Notes: generated by a model from the letters alone, not told the origin. DNA of 14,935 nt from Microcaldota archaeon (GCA_026419815.1 JAOAKR010000011.1:1-14935); one strand, 5' to 3'; counted from the stretch's first letter, positions 5,967 to 13,007 are shown. Program-made: numbers and translations.

Positions 5967-5986
5967 GCGGGGATTGTAAGCCCCGC
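5967..5986 (-). other. Hairpin immediately 5' of tRNA-Leu
   Basis: Stem GCGGGG/CCCCGC with an 8-nt loop CTTACAAT directly abuts the first base of the tRNA. It would sit in the pre-tRNA leader next to the RNase P cleavage site. The loop is not a T-loop, and no second tRNA can be folded around it. Confidence 0.6.
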
Positions 5987-6011
5987 ACCCCAGGTATTTT
6001 GCCTCGCAAAA

Positions 6012-6030
6012 ATGGGCACTAAAAACCCAT
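6012..6030 (-). other. Hairpin plus T-run in the tRNA leader region
   Basis: Stem ATGGG/CCCAT with a 9-nt loop, followed on the minus strand by five T residues, lies within the 5967-6103 stretch between the tRNA and L40e genes. It may be a back-up terminator for L40e or part of the pre-tRNA leader. I see no coding sequence here. Confidence 0.35.
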
Positions 6031-6069
6031 CCCGCAAGCAAACCACTGGGACAGGGATACTTAACGAGA

Positions 6070-6084
6070 TAAATTATAAAAGGC
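6070..6084 (-). promoter_or_regulatory. TATA-like box for the tRNA-Leu transcript
   Basis: Minus-strand CCTTTTATAATTTAT predicts initiation near 6050, giving a leader of about 84 nt before the tRNA. It is the only good TATA match between L40e and the tRNA. Confidence 0.45.
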
Positions 6085-6086
6085 AT

Positions 6087-6091
6087 AAAAA
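6087..6091 (-). terminator. T-run after L40e
   Basis: Five T residues on the minus strand, 12 bases after the L40e stop and following CCCCCGG, are a plausible archaeal terminator. Confidence 0.4.
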
Positions 6092-6103
6092 CCGGGGGAT
6101 CGC

Positions 6104-6277
6104 TTACTTGGCCGCACCGCCTGCTGCGCCCTTGCCACCCTTGCCCTTCTTCTTGCCCCTAAGATACCTGTAGCCGCACTTCCTGCACTTTGTCGCGGTC
6201 TTGGGGTTCCTGGACTTGCACTTGTGGCATACCTTGACGCTCATCAGGACTGCCTCGGCCTCTGGGAATTTTGCCAT
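6104..6277 (-). CDS. rpl40e: Large-subunit ribosomal protein L40e
   Basis: A 57-residue basic protein beginning MAKFPEAEAVLMSVKVCHKC. It has a zinc ribbon of two CxxC pairs (C17, C20, C31, C34; CHKC ... CRKCGYRYLR) with the conserved RNPKTATKCRKCGY stretch typical of archaeal L40e, where the eukaryotic ubiquitin fusion is absent. The Gly/Lys/Ala tail (about 41-57) is longer and more repetitive than in many archaeal L40e proteins. It acts in the 50S subunit. The start is supported by a strong Shine-Dalgarno sequence 6 bases upstream and a TATA box beyond it, so this gene, unlike most here, has a short leader. It is divergent from the UbiA gene. Confidence 0.93.
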   Translation of the reverse strand: MAKFPEAEAVLMSVKVCHKCKSRNPKTATKCRKCGYRYLRGKKKGKGGKGAAGGAAK

Positions 6278-6283
6278 ATGAAC

Positions 6284-6290
6284 ATCACCT
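6284..6290 (-). promoter_or_regulatory. Strong Shine-Dalgarno site of L40e
   Basis: AGGTGAT on the minus strand, 6 bases before the ATG, is a perfect complement to the archaeal 16S 3' end (ATCACCT). Most other first genes in the window lack such a site. Confidence 0.85.
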
Positions 6291-6315
6291 AACGCGGTTA
6301 TTTCAATCCGTGAGA

Positions 6316-6326
6316 GTTTATAAATC
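6316..6326 (-). promoter_or_regulatory. TATA box for L40e
   Basis: Minus-strand GATTTATAAAC predicts a start of transcription near 6295, leaving a leader of about 18 nt that includes the Shine-Dalgarno site. TTTATAAA is palindromic and could also act toward the UbiA gene. Confidence 0.55.
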
Positions 6327-6351
6327 TACGAGCGCCCAGCCGTTCCCCAAA

Positions 6352-6362
6352 CAGATTAATAA
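6352..6362 (+). promoter_or_regulatory. Weak TATA-like box for the UbiA gene
   Basis: CAGATTAATAAC is centred about 28 bases before ATG 6386, matching the leaderless spacing seen elsewhere. The match to consensus is modest. Confidence 0.4.
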
Positions 6363-6385
6363 CTTAGCCCGCCGTAATAGGGCTT

Positions 6386-7228
6386 ATGGGAATGCGTGAG
6401 ATTGCCGAGCTTGTGCGCATTGAGCATTCAGTAATGCTTGTGCTGGGAGTAATCACTGCAATAGTGCTCCTTGACCTCCAATTTACATATGTGCAGCTTA
6501 TCCTGCTCTCGTTGTGCCCATTCCTGGTCTCAGCGGGCGCGTTTGCGCTGAACGATTACTTTGATGCGGAATCTGACAGAAGGAACAGGAAGGATAGGCC
6601 GATTGTGCGCGGTGATGTGAGCAAGCAATTCGCATTATGGCTTGGGATTTCATTATTGTCGCTTGGTGCGCTCCTAGCGTTCCCCTTGGGGATGCACGCC
6701 TTCTCAATTGCGCTCGTGTTTGCGTTCCTCTCAGTGCTGTACGACTGGAAGCTCAAGGATGTCGCACTCATAGGGAATTCAATAATTGCGGCGTCAATGG
6801 CAATAGTGTTCATATTCACTGAAGTGGCGCTTGCTGGCACCATCTCCCAGCTAACGCTGCTCGTTTGCACTGCATCATTCTTATCAGGGCTCGGCAGGGA
6901 GATACAGAAGACGGTGCAGGATGTTGAGGGCGACACGAAGGCAAGGAAGTCAATGACCCTGCCAGTCATAATCGGGAAAGCAGCTTCACTACATCTCTCG
7001 CTCGTGTTCATTTTTGCAGCGTCACTGCTCGGCATCTATCTCTACCTATCAGTGCCGCCCCTCCAAAACAATGCGCTATACATTGCTCCGATGGCGCTGT
7101 CAATAGCGCTCCTGTCCTACTCATCATACCTGTTTTATGGGGACAAAAAGCAGAATGAGAAGGGGAGAAAAATCTCACTATACGCATTAATGCTGGGCAT
7201 CCTTGCGTTCCTGCTTGGCGGCCTATGA
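6386..7228 (+). CDS. UbiA-family prenyltransferase, probable digeranylgeranylglyceryl phosphate synthase
   Basis: 280 residues, all-helical integral membrane protein with about eight to nine hydrophobic segments. The first Asp-rich motif is NDYFDAESDRRNRKDRP (56-72) and the second is DVEGD (179-183) with TKARKSMTLP after it; these bind the Mg-prenyl diphosphate. YDWKLKD (119-125) is also typical. In archaea the enzyme that adds the second geranylgeranyl chain to geranylgeranylglyceryl phosphate has this architecture and length, making the ether-lipid core; that assignment is inferred from family and the archaeal context. Other UbiA members (quinone or heme O synthesis) cannot be excluded, but no partner genes for those routes are near. 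The N-terminus REIAELVRIEHSVMLVLG resembles the usual 'L.R..N....G' opening. Confidence 0.88.
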   Translation: MGMREIAELVRIEHSVMLVLGVITAIVLLDLQFTYVQLILLSLCPFLVSAGAFALNDYFDAESDRRNRKDRPIVRGDVSKQFALWLGISLLSLGALLAFPLGMHAFSIALVFAFLSVLYDWKLKDVALIGNSIIAASMAIVFIFTEVALAGTISQLTLLVCTASFLSGLGREIQKTVQDVEGDTKARKSMTLPVIIGKAASLHLSLVFIFAASLLGIYLYLSVPPLQNNALYIAPMALSIALLSYSSYLFYGDKKQNEKGRKISLYALMLGILAFLLGGL

Positions 7229-7233
7229 TAAAG

Positions 7234-7243
7234 CGTTAAAAGC
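7234..7243 (+). promoter_or_regulatory. TATA-like box for the thioredoxin-CcdA gene
   Basis: GCGTTAAAAGC lies about 26 bases before 7264, which would start the mRNA at a GGAG site (7264-7267) placed 9 bases before ATG 7277. Confidence 0.35.
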
Positions 7244-7276
7244 ATTTTACCCCTAAACGCGTTGGAGTGTATAGTG

Positions 7277-8482
7277 ATGGTCGTTATCTCTTCTGCTAAG
7301 GAATTCCTTGCAGTGCCGTTCAACCGGTACCTTATGGTCGCATTGCTGGTAATCGGTGCGATTGCGCTTACCATAAGTGAAAATCCTGCAGCCACGGCAT
7401 CCAAAAAGTACGAGGCGTACGTATTCGTACTGCCCACCTGCCCGCACTGCGCAGAGCAGAAGCCCATCATATACGAGCTTGAGAAAGAGATGCCTGAGGT
7501 CGCATTTCACATAATAGATGCGTCCACACCCGACGGCGCGGCATTGTTCCAGAGGATGGCGCGCGAAGTAGGGCTTGACACCACACGGCTTGCCGTCCCA
7601 ACAATTATACTCAATAAGAGCGCACTTGTGGGCTTCCACACAAAGGAGCAGATACGGGCAGAGATTGAGAAGTGCATCGCCGCGTGTGAGGCCGGTGCTG
7701 GCTCGCAAAGCGCACAGCAGCAGGAAGGCATAACCGCAATCAAGGAATTTGACCTGCCGTTCCTTGGCAGGACCGACCTTACCACAATGTCTCTCCCGGT
7801 GCTTGCGATCGTGCTCGGCCTGATTGACGGGTTCAACCCATGCGCGATGTGGGTTTTGGTATACCTGATAGGGCTGCTCCTGGAAGTGGGCGACAAAAAG
7901 AAATTCTGGCTCATAATAGGAAGCTTCCTGTTCGCTTCCGGCACACTGTATTTCCTGTTCATGACCGCGTGGCTCAACGCATTCCTCCTCATAGGGTATA
8001 TGAGGCCGGTAATGGTTCTTATTGGGCTGGTTGCGCTTGGTGGCGGCATAGTGAGCCTCAAGGAATACTATACAACAAAAGGCGCGCTTGAATGCAAGGT
8101 GGGTGATGCGGATACCCACGCAAAGACACAAAAGCACGTGCAAGACATAATCGCGCAGCCGCTTACAATCGGCATAGTATTCTCAATAATAGTGCTTGCG
8201 TTCGTTGTCAATTCCGTTGAGTTTGCGTGCTCCTCGGCGATACCCGCAGTGTTCACGCAGGTGCTCGCAATGAAGGATATCAGCACGCTTGAGCGGTATG
8301 CATATATCGTGCTATACGACATATTCTTTATGATTGATGACATCATCATATTCACGATGGCTGGGCTTGCGGTGGGCGGCGGGCTCGGCGAGAGATACGC
8401 CAAGTACTGCAAGCTGCTGGGCGGCGTCATAATGGCCGTGCTTGGGGTCATAATACTTTTTGCGCCGCATCTATTACGCTAG
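7277..8482 (+). CDS. Thioredoxin domain fused to a CcdA/DsbD-like transmembrane domain
   Basis: From ATG 7277 the protein has 401 residues: TM anchor (about 17-34), thioredoxin/glutaredoxin-fold domain (about 44-140) with CPHC (C55, C58) and cis-proline motif AVPT, a Gln/Ala linker, then a polytopic domain. The latter carries GFNPC (C188) in its first helix and SVEFAC (C318) in a later helix, the two intramembrane cysteines expected for CcdA/DsbD electron carriers. Such proteins shuttle reducing power across the membrane to exported thiol proteins. Here the thioredoxin part precedes the membrane part, and the first TM would place it outside. GGAG (7264-7267) favours ATG 7277 over TTG 7262; GTG 7274 is possible. 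The gene lies 24 bases before a small membrane protein gene. Confidence 0.85.
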   Translation: MVVISSAKEFLAVPFNRYLMVALLVIGAIALTISENPAATASKKYEAYVFVLPTCPHCAEQKPIIYELEKEMPEVAFHIIDASTPDGAALFQRMAREVGLDTTRLAVPTIILNKSALVGFHTKEQIRAEIEKCIAACEAGAGSQSAQQQEGITAIKEFDLPFLGRTDLTTMSLPVLAIVLGLIDGFNPCAMWVLVYLIGLLLEVGDKKKFWLIIGSFLFASGTLYFLFMTAWLNAFLLIGYMRPVMVLIGLVALGGGIVSLKEYYTTKGALECKVGDADTHAKTQKHVQDIIAQPLTIGIVFSIIVLAFVVNSVEFACSSAIPAVFTQVLAMKDISTLERYAYIVLYDIFFMIDDIIIFTMAGLAVGGGLGERYAKYCKLLGGVIMAVLGVIILFAPHLLR

Positions 8483-8506
8483 CGCCCGCACACAAAAGGT
8501 GCACAT

Positions 8507-8956
8507 ATGAAAAATACGTGCTGTAAAATTGGGATAACACACCTTATTGGTGTGGCCGCTGCACTCTCACTTATTGAGGGGGCACTAATATTGGCAGGAG
8601 TGATTACGCCGCTCTTGAACTATTCGCTTGGCAATATTATGTTCTCATTGCTGGTGCTCTGCACTGTAATTTATGCGGGCGCTATTAGTGCAAGAGAAGG
8701 GCTGCTGGAATCACTGAAAAACGGTGCGCTTGTAGGGGGCGCTGCCGCGCTTGTCATGGCGCTTCTGGCTCTTGCAAGCCATTACACGGTAAGGGTTCCG
8801 GTGCTGGGGATAAGCGCGCCTGACAGCATTGCATTTTACGTCCTGCTGCTAATCATCATAGCTGAAAACTCATTGCTTTGCGCAGTAGTGGGCCTAATCT
8901 CCGGGCTGGCTGCACGCGCATTCCAAAAGCCTGCACGTGCCGCCACGCGCAAGTGA
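8507..8956 (+). CDS. Small four-helix membrane protein of unknown function
   Basis: 149 residues with four hydrophobic segments (about 10-33, 42-62, 72-92 and 106-136), a Lys/Arg-rich C-terminus (FQKPARAATRK) and an N-terminal CC pair (MKNTCC). It is probably co-transcribed with the thioredoxin-CcdA gene: it starts 24 bases after that stop and has a Shine-Dalgarno AGGTG 5 bases before the ATG, as expected for an internal operon gene. I recognise no family. A supporting role in the redox module is inference from position alone. Confidence 0.75.
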   Translation: MKNTCCKIGITHLIGVAAALSLIEGALILAGVITPLLNYSLGNIMFSLLVLCTVIYAGAISAREGLLESLKNGALVGGAAALVMALLALASHYTVRVPVLGISAPDSIAFYVLLLIIIAENSLLCAVVGLISGLAARAFQKPARAATRK

Positions 8957-9012
8957 GCATTAGCCTTGAATCCCTGCGAGAGGGCAACACGCCACACAGC
9001 TGTCCAGTAATA

Positions 9013-9022
9013 CGCATTTAAT
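9013..9022 (+). promoter_or_regulatory. TATA-like box for the ABC transporter operon
   Basis: GCATTTAATTA is centred about 28 bases before ATG 9046 and sets that start over the earlier TTG at 9025. Confidence 0.5.
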
Positions 9023-9045
9023 TATTGCCGGCAATTATCTTGCGT

Positions 9046-10002
9046 ATGGGTTTGGCGATACAGGCCAAGGGCCTTACAAAGAAATATCCAGGCAAGACTG
9101 CACTTGATGGCTTCTCATTAGAGGTAGCTGAGGGCGAGATTTTAGGGCTGTTGGGGCCGAACGGCGCCGGCAAGAGCACATTCATTAGCATTATCTCGGG
9201 AGCTGAGAGTGCCTCCTCAGGCGAGCTGTTCCTTTTTGGGGAAAACGCCTCCAACCTCTCGCGCAAGCTGGTTGGTGTGGCGCCACAGGACAATGCAGTT
9301 TACCCGCTGCTTACCTGTATGGAAAATTTGCTTTACTTCGGCTCGCTTTATGGTATTACCGGGCGGGAGGCGCGCACACGTGCCGAGGAGCTGCTGCAGC
9401 AGCTGGGCCTCTCAGACAAGAAGAATGTGCCCGCCGCCAGCCTGTCAGGAGGGATGCGCAGAAGGCTTAACCTCGCGTGCGCATTGATGCACAGGCCCAA
9501 AATCATAATTTTGGATGAGCCGACCACCGGGCTTGACCCTGCTGTGAGGAATAGCATGTGGAAAACCGTGCGCGAAGTTGCGCGTGACACCGGTGCAACC
9601 GTCGTCCTCACAACACATTACTTGGAAGAGGCGGAGGCATTATGCTCGCGCATCGTATTGATGAACTCCGGGAAAGTGGTTGCGGACGGCACGCCGTCCT
9701 CACTGAAAAGATTTGCGGGAAGGGAAATCGCCAAGATTAAGTCCATCCCGGGCAAATATGAGGTGGCCATTGACAGGCTGCGAAAGGTCAAAGGTGTTGA
9801 TGCAGCCATACCCACCGAGCACGGCCTGGTGGTTGAGTCTGACAATATTTCCCCGCTCATACAGGAGATTACAAGGGTGCTTGAAAAACACGGCGAAAAG
9901 ATTGTTGAGCTATCAATATCGCGGCCATCGCTTGAGGACGTGTTCCTCAAACTGACCGGCGCCAAGCTCAGGGAAGGTGCAGCTGATGAGCCGGCAAAAT
10001 AA
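9046..10002 (+). CDS. ABC transporter ATP-binding protein (DrrA/CcmA type)
   Basis: 318 residues. The N-terminal nucleotide-binding domain has Walker A GPNGAGKST (37-45), Q-loop APQD (79-82), signature LSGGM (133-137), Walker B IIILDEPTTGLD (153-164) and H-loop TTHYLEEAE (His191). A C-terminal part of about 90 residues follows, including ISRPSLEDVFLKLTG, the standard ending of drug- or lipid-export-type ATPases. All catalytic motifs are intact. It should dimerise and power the permease encoded 69 bases downstream. The cargo is not predictable; DrrA-like pairs export drugs, lipids, polysaccharides or other surface components. Confidence 0.95.
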   Translation: MGLAIQAKGLTKKYPGKTALDGFSLEVAEGEILGLLGPNGAGKSTFISIISGAESASSGELFLFGENASNLSRKLVGVAPQDNAVYPLLTCMENLLYFGSLYGITGREARTRAEELLQQLGLSDKKNVPAASLSGGMRRRLNLACALMHRPKIIILDEPTTGLDPAVRNSMWKTVREVARDTGATVVLTTHYLEEAEALCSRIVLMNSGKVVADGTPSSLKRFAGREIAKIKSIPGKYEVAIDRLRKVKGVDAAIPTEHGLVVESDNISPLIQEITRVLEKHGEKIVELSISRPSLEDVFLKLTGAKLREGAADEPAK

Positions 10003-10026
10003 GTGTGCTTTACTGGAAGAGGGGCT

Positions 10027-10038
10027 TGTGGGCCCACA
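10027..10038. repeat. 12-bp perfect palindrome between ABC ATPase and permease
   Basis: TGTGGGCCCACA lies in the 69-base gap. It could form an mRNA hairpin or bind a dimeric protein. Nothing else is seen in the gap apart from AAAGGGG and AAGG before the permease ATG. Confidence 0.5.
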
Positions 10039-10071
10039 GGGATTGGCTGGAGCCCAAAGGGGTAATTAAGG

Positions 10072-11919
10072 ATGAACCTGCTAAGTGAGATTGCAAAGGA
10101 TTGGGCGCAGTTCACGCGTGACGGCCGCACACTGCTCCTTATGCTTGCAGTGCCGGCACTTGTGGTAATCATACTGAACTTGGTGTTCAGCAGCACCTCA
10201 ATTGAGCTGCAAAAGGCCGCGATGGGTTACTGTGATGAGGATGGCAGCAATTTCTCGCGGTTGTTCGTTTCCGGAATAGCCAATAATACCCTACTCGTTG
10301 ATTATACCGGCCCCCAGTGCACTGCCGTTCTTTACAATGAGGTCAAAACCGGCAAGCTCGTGGCCGCATTTATCATCCCACCTGGGTTTGAGCAGGGCAT
10401 TGCCAATGGGCAGGCGCAGGCCATACGCATATTCCTTGACAACTCCAAATTCCAGGTGTCGCCATCACTGCAATCCCTAATGTCCGCCGCGGTGCAGAGG
10501 ACGGGGCAGGAGGTCGGCAGGCAGTTCATAATGGAGGTTTGGTCGCAGCTTAATGATGCAGACGCAAAGCTGGTGCAATTGGGCGAGGACGTGCGCACCA
10601 CACGCGCGCGTGCCGTGGATATGAAAGCACAGCTCAAAGCCACTGCGGATTCTCTGAATTCGCTGGACGTTAACTCGGTCAAGAGCGAGCTTGCGCTTGC
10701 CAACACAACCCTGAACGCCACTTACGCCAAGCTTGAGCTTGCGCAAGAGAACCTCACTAAGATTGAATCGGATTTTGCCGAGTATGACCTCACATTAAGC
10801 CAGACCGAGACTGATCTTGTAAGCATAAATGGCACCCTCTCAGATATGGCATACTCGCTTGCGCAGATGAAATCTGGCGTGAACTGCTCCGACCCGCTCT
10901 CACTGCCGTTATGCTTAACCTTGGATTCGCTAAACGCAAGCGTTTCATCCGCGCACTCGGCTGTTGAGTTGAGGCTGGGTAAGGTGCGCAGTGCACGTGC
11001 CGGGCTTTACGCAGCCAACCTCACGATACAGGAATTCAAGGCCAACATAATCGCGGCCAAGAACAGCTCCGAAGATGCACACGCCAAGCTTGCTGCAATG
11101 GCGCAGTTCATCACACAGCTTGAGGAAAACCGCAATACTGCACTCAAAACCATACAGGAAATTGACTCCTCATTGGATCTCATAATAAACAAGACCTATG
11201 AGCTGGAGGGCATCATCGGAAGAAGCAGGGCGCAGGTGCATACCATAACCTCGCGCGAGCCCGATACGGTGGTCACGCCCATACTGCTCTCATCGCACCA
11301 GCTTTTGGGCGAGAAGCCGTTCTTTGATTTTCTTCTCCCAAGCATGCTTCCGCTGGTGCTGATGTTCGTAGCACTCTTCATTTCCTCAACGTCATTAGTT
11401 AAAGAGAAATACTACGGCACGTTCGCACGCATACGATTAGCGCAGGTACACCCGTTAGAGTTTGCCTCATATAAGGTGATAAGCTATACAGTTGTGATGC
11501 TGCCGGCCGCGCTTATACTACTCCTGCTCTCCTCCCTTGCATACGGTGCGTTTCCATTGCTTAATTTTGGACTATTCATCTTCCTGTTGGAGGCACTGGC
11601 ACTAACCATATTCGTGTTCGCAGCACTCGGCGTGCTCATCGCACTTTATTCTGAATCAGAGGCCACTGCATTCCTCTCCTCATTAGTGGTAGGCCTCCCC
11701 CTGTTATTCATGAGCGGCATCCTGTTCCCGTTTGAGTTTATGCCGGCACAAGCAGCCGCTGCCGGCCTGGCCTCGCCATTAACGCTGGCCATGCTTGCAA
11801 TGCAATCGGCAATAACTTATGAGTCGCCTGCCCACGCATACCTCTCAACACTGGCAGCATACGGTGTCTGTATCACGCTAGTTTCTGCCATTGCGTTATA
11901 CCTCTCAGCAAAAAGATAG
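10072..11919 (+). CDS. ABC-2 type permease with a large coiled-coil extracytoplasmic domain
   Basis: 615 residues. TM1 (about 20-42) is followed by a long extracytoplasmic region (about 43-415), then five or six C-terminal TM helices from FDFLLPSMLPLVLMFVALF onward. The ABC-2 pattern SLVKEKYYGTFARIRLAQVHPLEF, the cytoplasmic coupling region between helices, is clear. The ectodomain has an alpha/beta part (about 45-165), then a heptad-like Leu/Ala helix region (about 175-400) rich in Asn-x-Thr/Ser sequons (for example NTT, NAT, NLT and NGT), as in N-glycosylated archaeal surface domains. Overall it resembles YhgE/Pip-type permeases with long coiled ectodomains. It surely pairs with the ATPase upstream. 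Cargo is unknown. Confidence 0.9.
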   Translation: MNLLSEIAKDWAQFTRDGRTLLLMLAVPALVVIILNLVFSSTSIELQKAAMGYCDEDGSNFSRLFVSGIANNTLLVDYTGPQCTAVLYNEVKTGKLVAAFIIPPGFEQGIANGQAQAIRIFLDNSKFQVSPSLQSLMSAAVQRTGQEVGRQFIMEVWSQLNDADAKLVQLGEDVRTTRARAVDMKAQLKATADSLNSLDVNSVKSELALANTTLNATYAKLELAQENLTKIESDFAEYDLTLSQTETDLVSINGTLSDMAYSLAQMKSGVNCSDPLSLPLCLTLDSLNASVSSAHSAVELRLGKVRSARAGLYAANLTIQEFKANIIAAKNSSEDAHAKLAAMAQFITQLEENRNTALKTIQEIDSSLDLIINKTYELEGIIGRSRAQVHTITSREPDTVVTPILLSSHQLLGEKPFFDFLLPSMLPLVLMFVALFISSTSLVKEKYYGTFARIRLAQVHPLEFASYKVISYTVVMLPAALILLLLSSLAYGAFPLLNFGLFIFLLEALALTIFVFAALGVLIALYSESEATAFLSSLVVGLPLLFMSGILFPFEFMPAQAAAAGLASPLTLAMLAMQSAITYESPAHAYLSTLAAYGVCITLVSAIALYLSAKR

Positions 11920-11920
11920 T

Positions 11921-11929
11921 GCTATATCC
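11921..11929 (+). promoter_or_regulatory. TATA-like box for the DUF2703 gene
   Basis: GCTATATCC lies about 25 bases before ATG 11950, supporting a leaderless start there rather than TTG 11932. Confidence 0.45.
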
Positions 11930-11949
11930 TTTTGAGTGCATACACTTGC

Positions 11950-12339
11950 ATGCTAAAACACCTAACAATTGAATTTTTATACGTTGACAGGTCTTCGTGC
12001 AGCAGGTGCAGGAAAAGCTACGAGAACGCACGTAAAGCGTATGCCAAGCTTAAGCGCGAACTTGCAAAATCCGGCATAAATGTCCGCTTTAAGGCAAGAA
12101 AGATTCCGCTATCAAAGCTCCAGCAGTCAAATTCCGTGCGGATTAACGGGAAAGACTTGTGGGCCCTGCTGAAAACGCGGAAAACAAGCAAGCCTGCGCC
12201 TACAAGCAGGTGCTACGGGTGCTCAAAGCTTAAGCGCAAGCCTTGCGAATGCAGGGCCTATTACCACAAGGGCAGGAAGCTCACAGGCATCACACAATCC
12301 ATGATAAGAGAGGCCGTAATGTCAGTTCTGTGGAAATGA
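11950..12339 (+). CDS. DUF2703-like thioredoxin-fold protein
   Basis: 129 residues from ATG 11950. The opening LTIEFLYVDRSSCSRC (C17xxC20), the central VRINGKDL (63-70) and the later cluster SRCYGC...KPCEC (C88, C91, C99, C101) followed by YYHKGRKLTGITQSMIREAV match the layout I recall for DUF2703: a thioredoxin-like fold with an N-terminal CxxC and a second Cys-rich insertion. The biochemical role of that family is not established; metal or thiol chemistry is inferred. This copy is unusually Lys/Arg-rich (AKLKRELAKSG, LKTRKTSK). Its TGA overlaps the ATG of a broken ORF downstream (ATGA), suggesting former translational coupling. Confidence 0.75.
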   Translation: MLKHLTIEFLYVDRSSCSRCRKSYENARKAYAKLKRELAKSGINVRFKARKIPLSKLQQSNSVRINGKDLWALLKTRKTSKPAPTSRCYGCSKLKRKPCECRAYYHKGRKLTGITQSMIREAVMSVLWK

Positions 12340-12534
12340 AAGGGCAGGCCATCGCCTACTATTCGCCTTTACCCCTCCCGAGCCACTAATTGGCTACTCG
12401 CGTGCAAAAGCAACGGCAGGCGAATACTATTTTTCACGAATGACTACGCATTGCTGCGCGCACTCGTGAAAGAGGTGGACATAATCAAAATACGAAACTG
12501 CGATACAGAGTTTCTTTGTGGGGTTCTACGATGA
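12336..12534 (+). pseudogene. Broken small gene, possible PIN-like remnant
   Basis: An ATG overlaps the DUF2703 stop and reads MKGQAIAYYSPLPLPSH to TAA at 12387. The same frame continues LATRVQKQRQAN to about 12430, and a second frame then carries a protein-like run, RRILFFTNDYALLRALVKEV followed by DIIKIRNCDTEFLCGVLR, to TGA at 12532. One nonsense change plus one frameshift would join these into a single protein of about 65 residues. TNDxALLRALVKE resembles the C-terminal acidic loop of PIN-domain nucleases, but this is weak. The TGA overlaps the next ATG (ATGA), as in an operon. Decay or sequencing error would both explain it. Confidence 0.4.
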
Positions 12535-12698
12535 AAAGAATACTTGATAAGCTCACACAAGACGAAAGGTAGCTCACTACTACTTTCTTTTTGATTGTGG
12601 GTGCATTTGTAGTATTTCTATTTTTTGTCATTATGATTTTTGGTTGGGCGCCTGTCTCACCGTCGCGAAAATCGCTGGGTATTCTGCATACGCAGTGA
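12531..12698 (+). pseudogene. Small membrane protein ORF interrupted by an amber codon
   Basis: ATG 12531 gives MKRILDKLTQDER, then TAG (12570-12572), then in the same frame LTTTFFLIVGAFVVFLFFVI followed by MIFGWAP and a polar tail to TGA 12696. An N-terminal amphipathic stretch plus one TM helix looks like a coherent small protein if TAG were sense (TGG to TAG would restore Trp). It overlaps the stop of the preceding remnant by ATGA. Amber recoding, a pseudogene or base error are alternatives. Its 3' end overlaps a minus-strand ORF. Confidence 0.35.
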
Positions 12699-12816
12699 TG
12701 AACGCGTTGTAGATCTGCGTCGGTATACATACAGCTAACGCCCCTACAATAATACTGATCACGAACGTTAGCACATACTCTTCAAGCGTATTCCGATGAA
12801 CGAACGACGAAAACAA
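12631..12816 (-). CDS. Possible small membrane protein (TTG start)
   Basis: 61 codons on the minus strand: a polar N-terminus (SSFVHRNTLEEY), a hydrophobic helix VLTFVISIIVGALAVCIP, then TQIYNAFITAYAEYPAIF and a polar tail. The sequence is protein-like, but the only start in frame is TTG, no Shine-Dalgarno is seen, and a weak TATA-like CATAAAC is about 33 bases upstream. It converges on and overlaps the amber-interrupted ORF; both cannot easily be intact genes. It may be a fragment of a longer lost gene. Confidence 0.35.
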   Translation of the reverse strand: MFSSFVHRNTLEEYVLTFVISIIVGALAVCIPTQIYNAFITAYAEYPAIFATVRQAPNQKS

Positions 12817-12887
12817 TGAAACACCAAAAACTTTTCCAAAAATAGTTTATGCAATTCCCAACTCGGTCCTTAGATTGATTACAACAA

Positions 12888-12977
12888 TCAAAGCTCCACT
12901 TTATCAAATTTCTTCGCCAGCTTCACGTTCTTGTGCACTCCCTCGAACTCTTCCGCGTTTACGGTGTGCACCGGCAC
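12888..12977 (-). pseudogene. Short C-terminal-like remnant
   Basis: A 29-codon open stretch on the minus strand reads VPVHTVNAEEFEGVHKN then VKLAKKFDKVEL and stops. Its composition is coding-like, with a GTG at its head but an in-frame stop two codons further upstream. It could be the tail of a gene whose body has been lost to the rhomboid-gene promoter side. I recognise no family. Confidence 0.3.
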
Positions 12978-13007
12978 AGGCGCTCAACACACCAATATTA
13001 AGGTTTT

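Noticed and set aside
5967..6060. A second tRNA upstream of tRNA-Leu (loop CTTACAAT suggested Val UAC)
   Set aside because: No acceptor stem, D arm or T-loop could be assembled around the hairpin.
7253..8143. 296-codon minus-strand ORF rich in Cys, His and Tyr
   Set aside because: Antisense of the thioredoxin-CcdA gene, whose motifs are unmistakable.
12361..12426. Inverted repeat TATTCGCCT/AGGCGAATA as a mobile-element end
   Set aside because: Only 9 bases long, with no target duplication or transposase; it lies in the decayed ORF region.
12485..12730. 81-codon minus-strand ORF
   Set aside because: Low-complexity reading opposite the amber-interrupted plus-strand frame, with no start signal.
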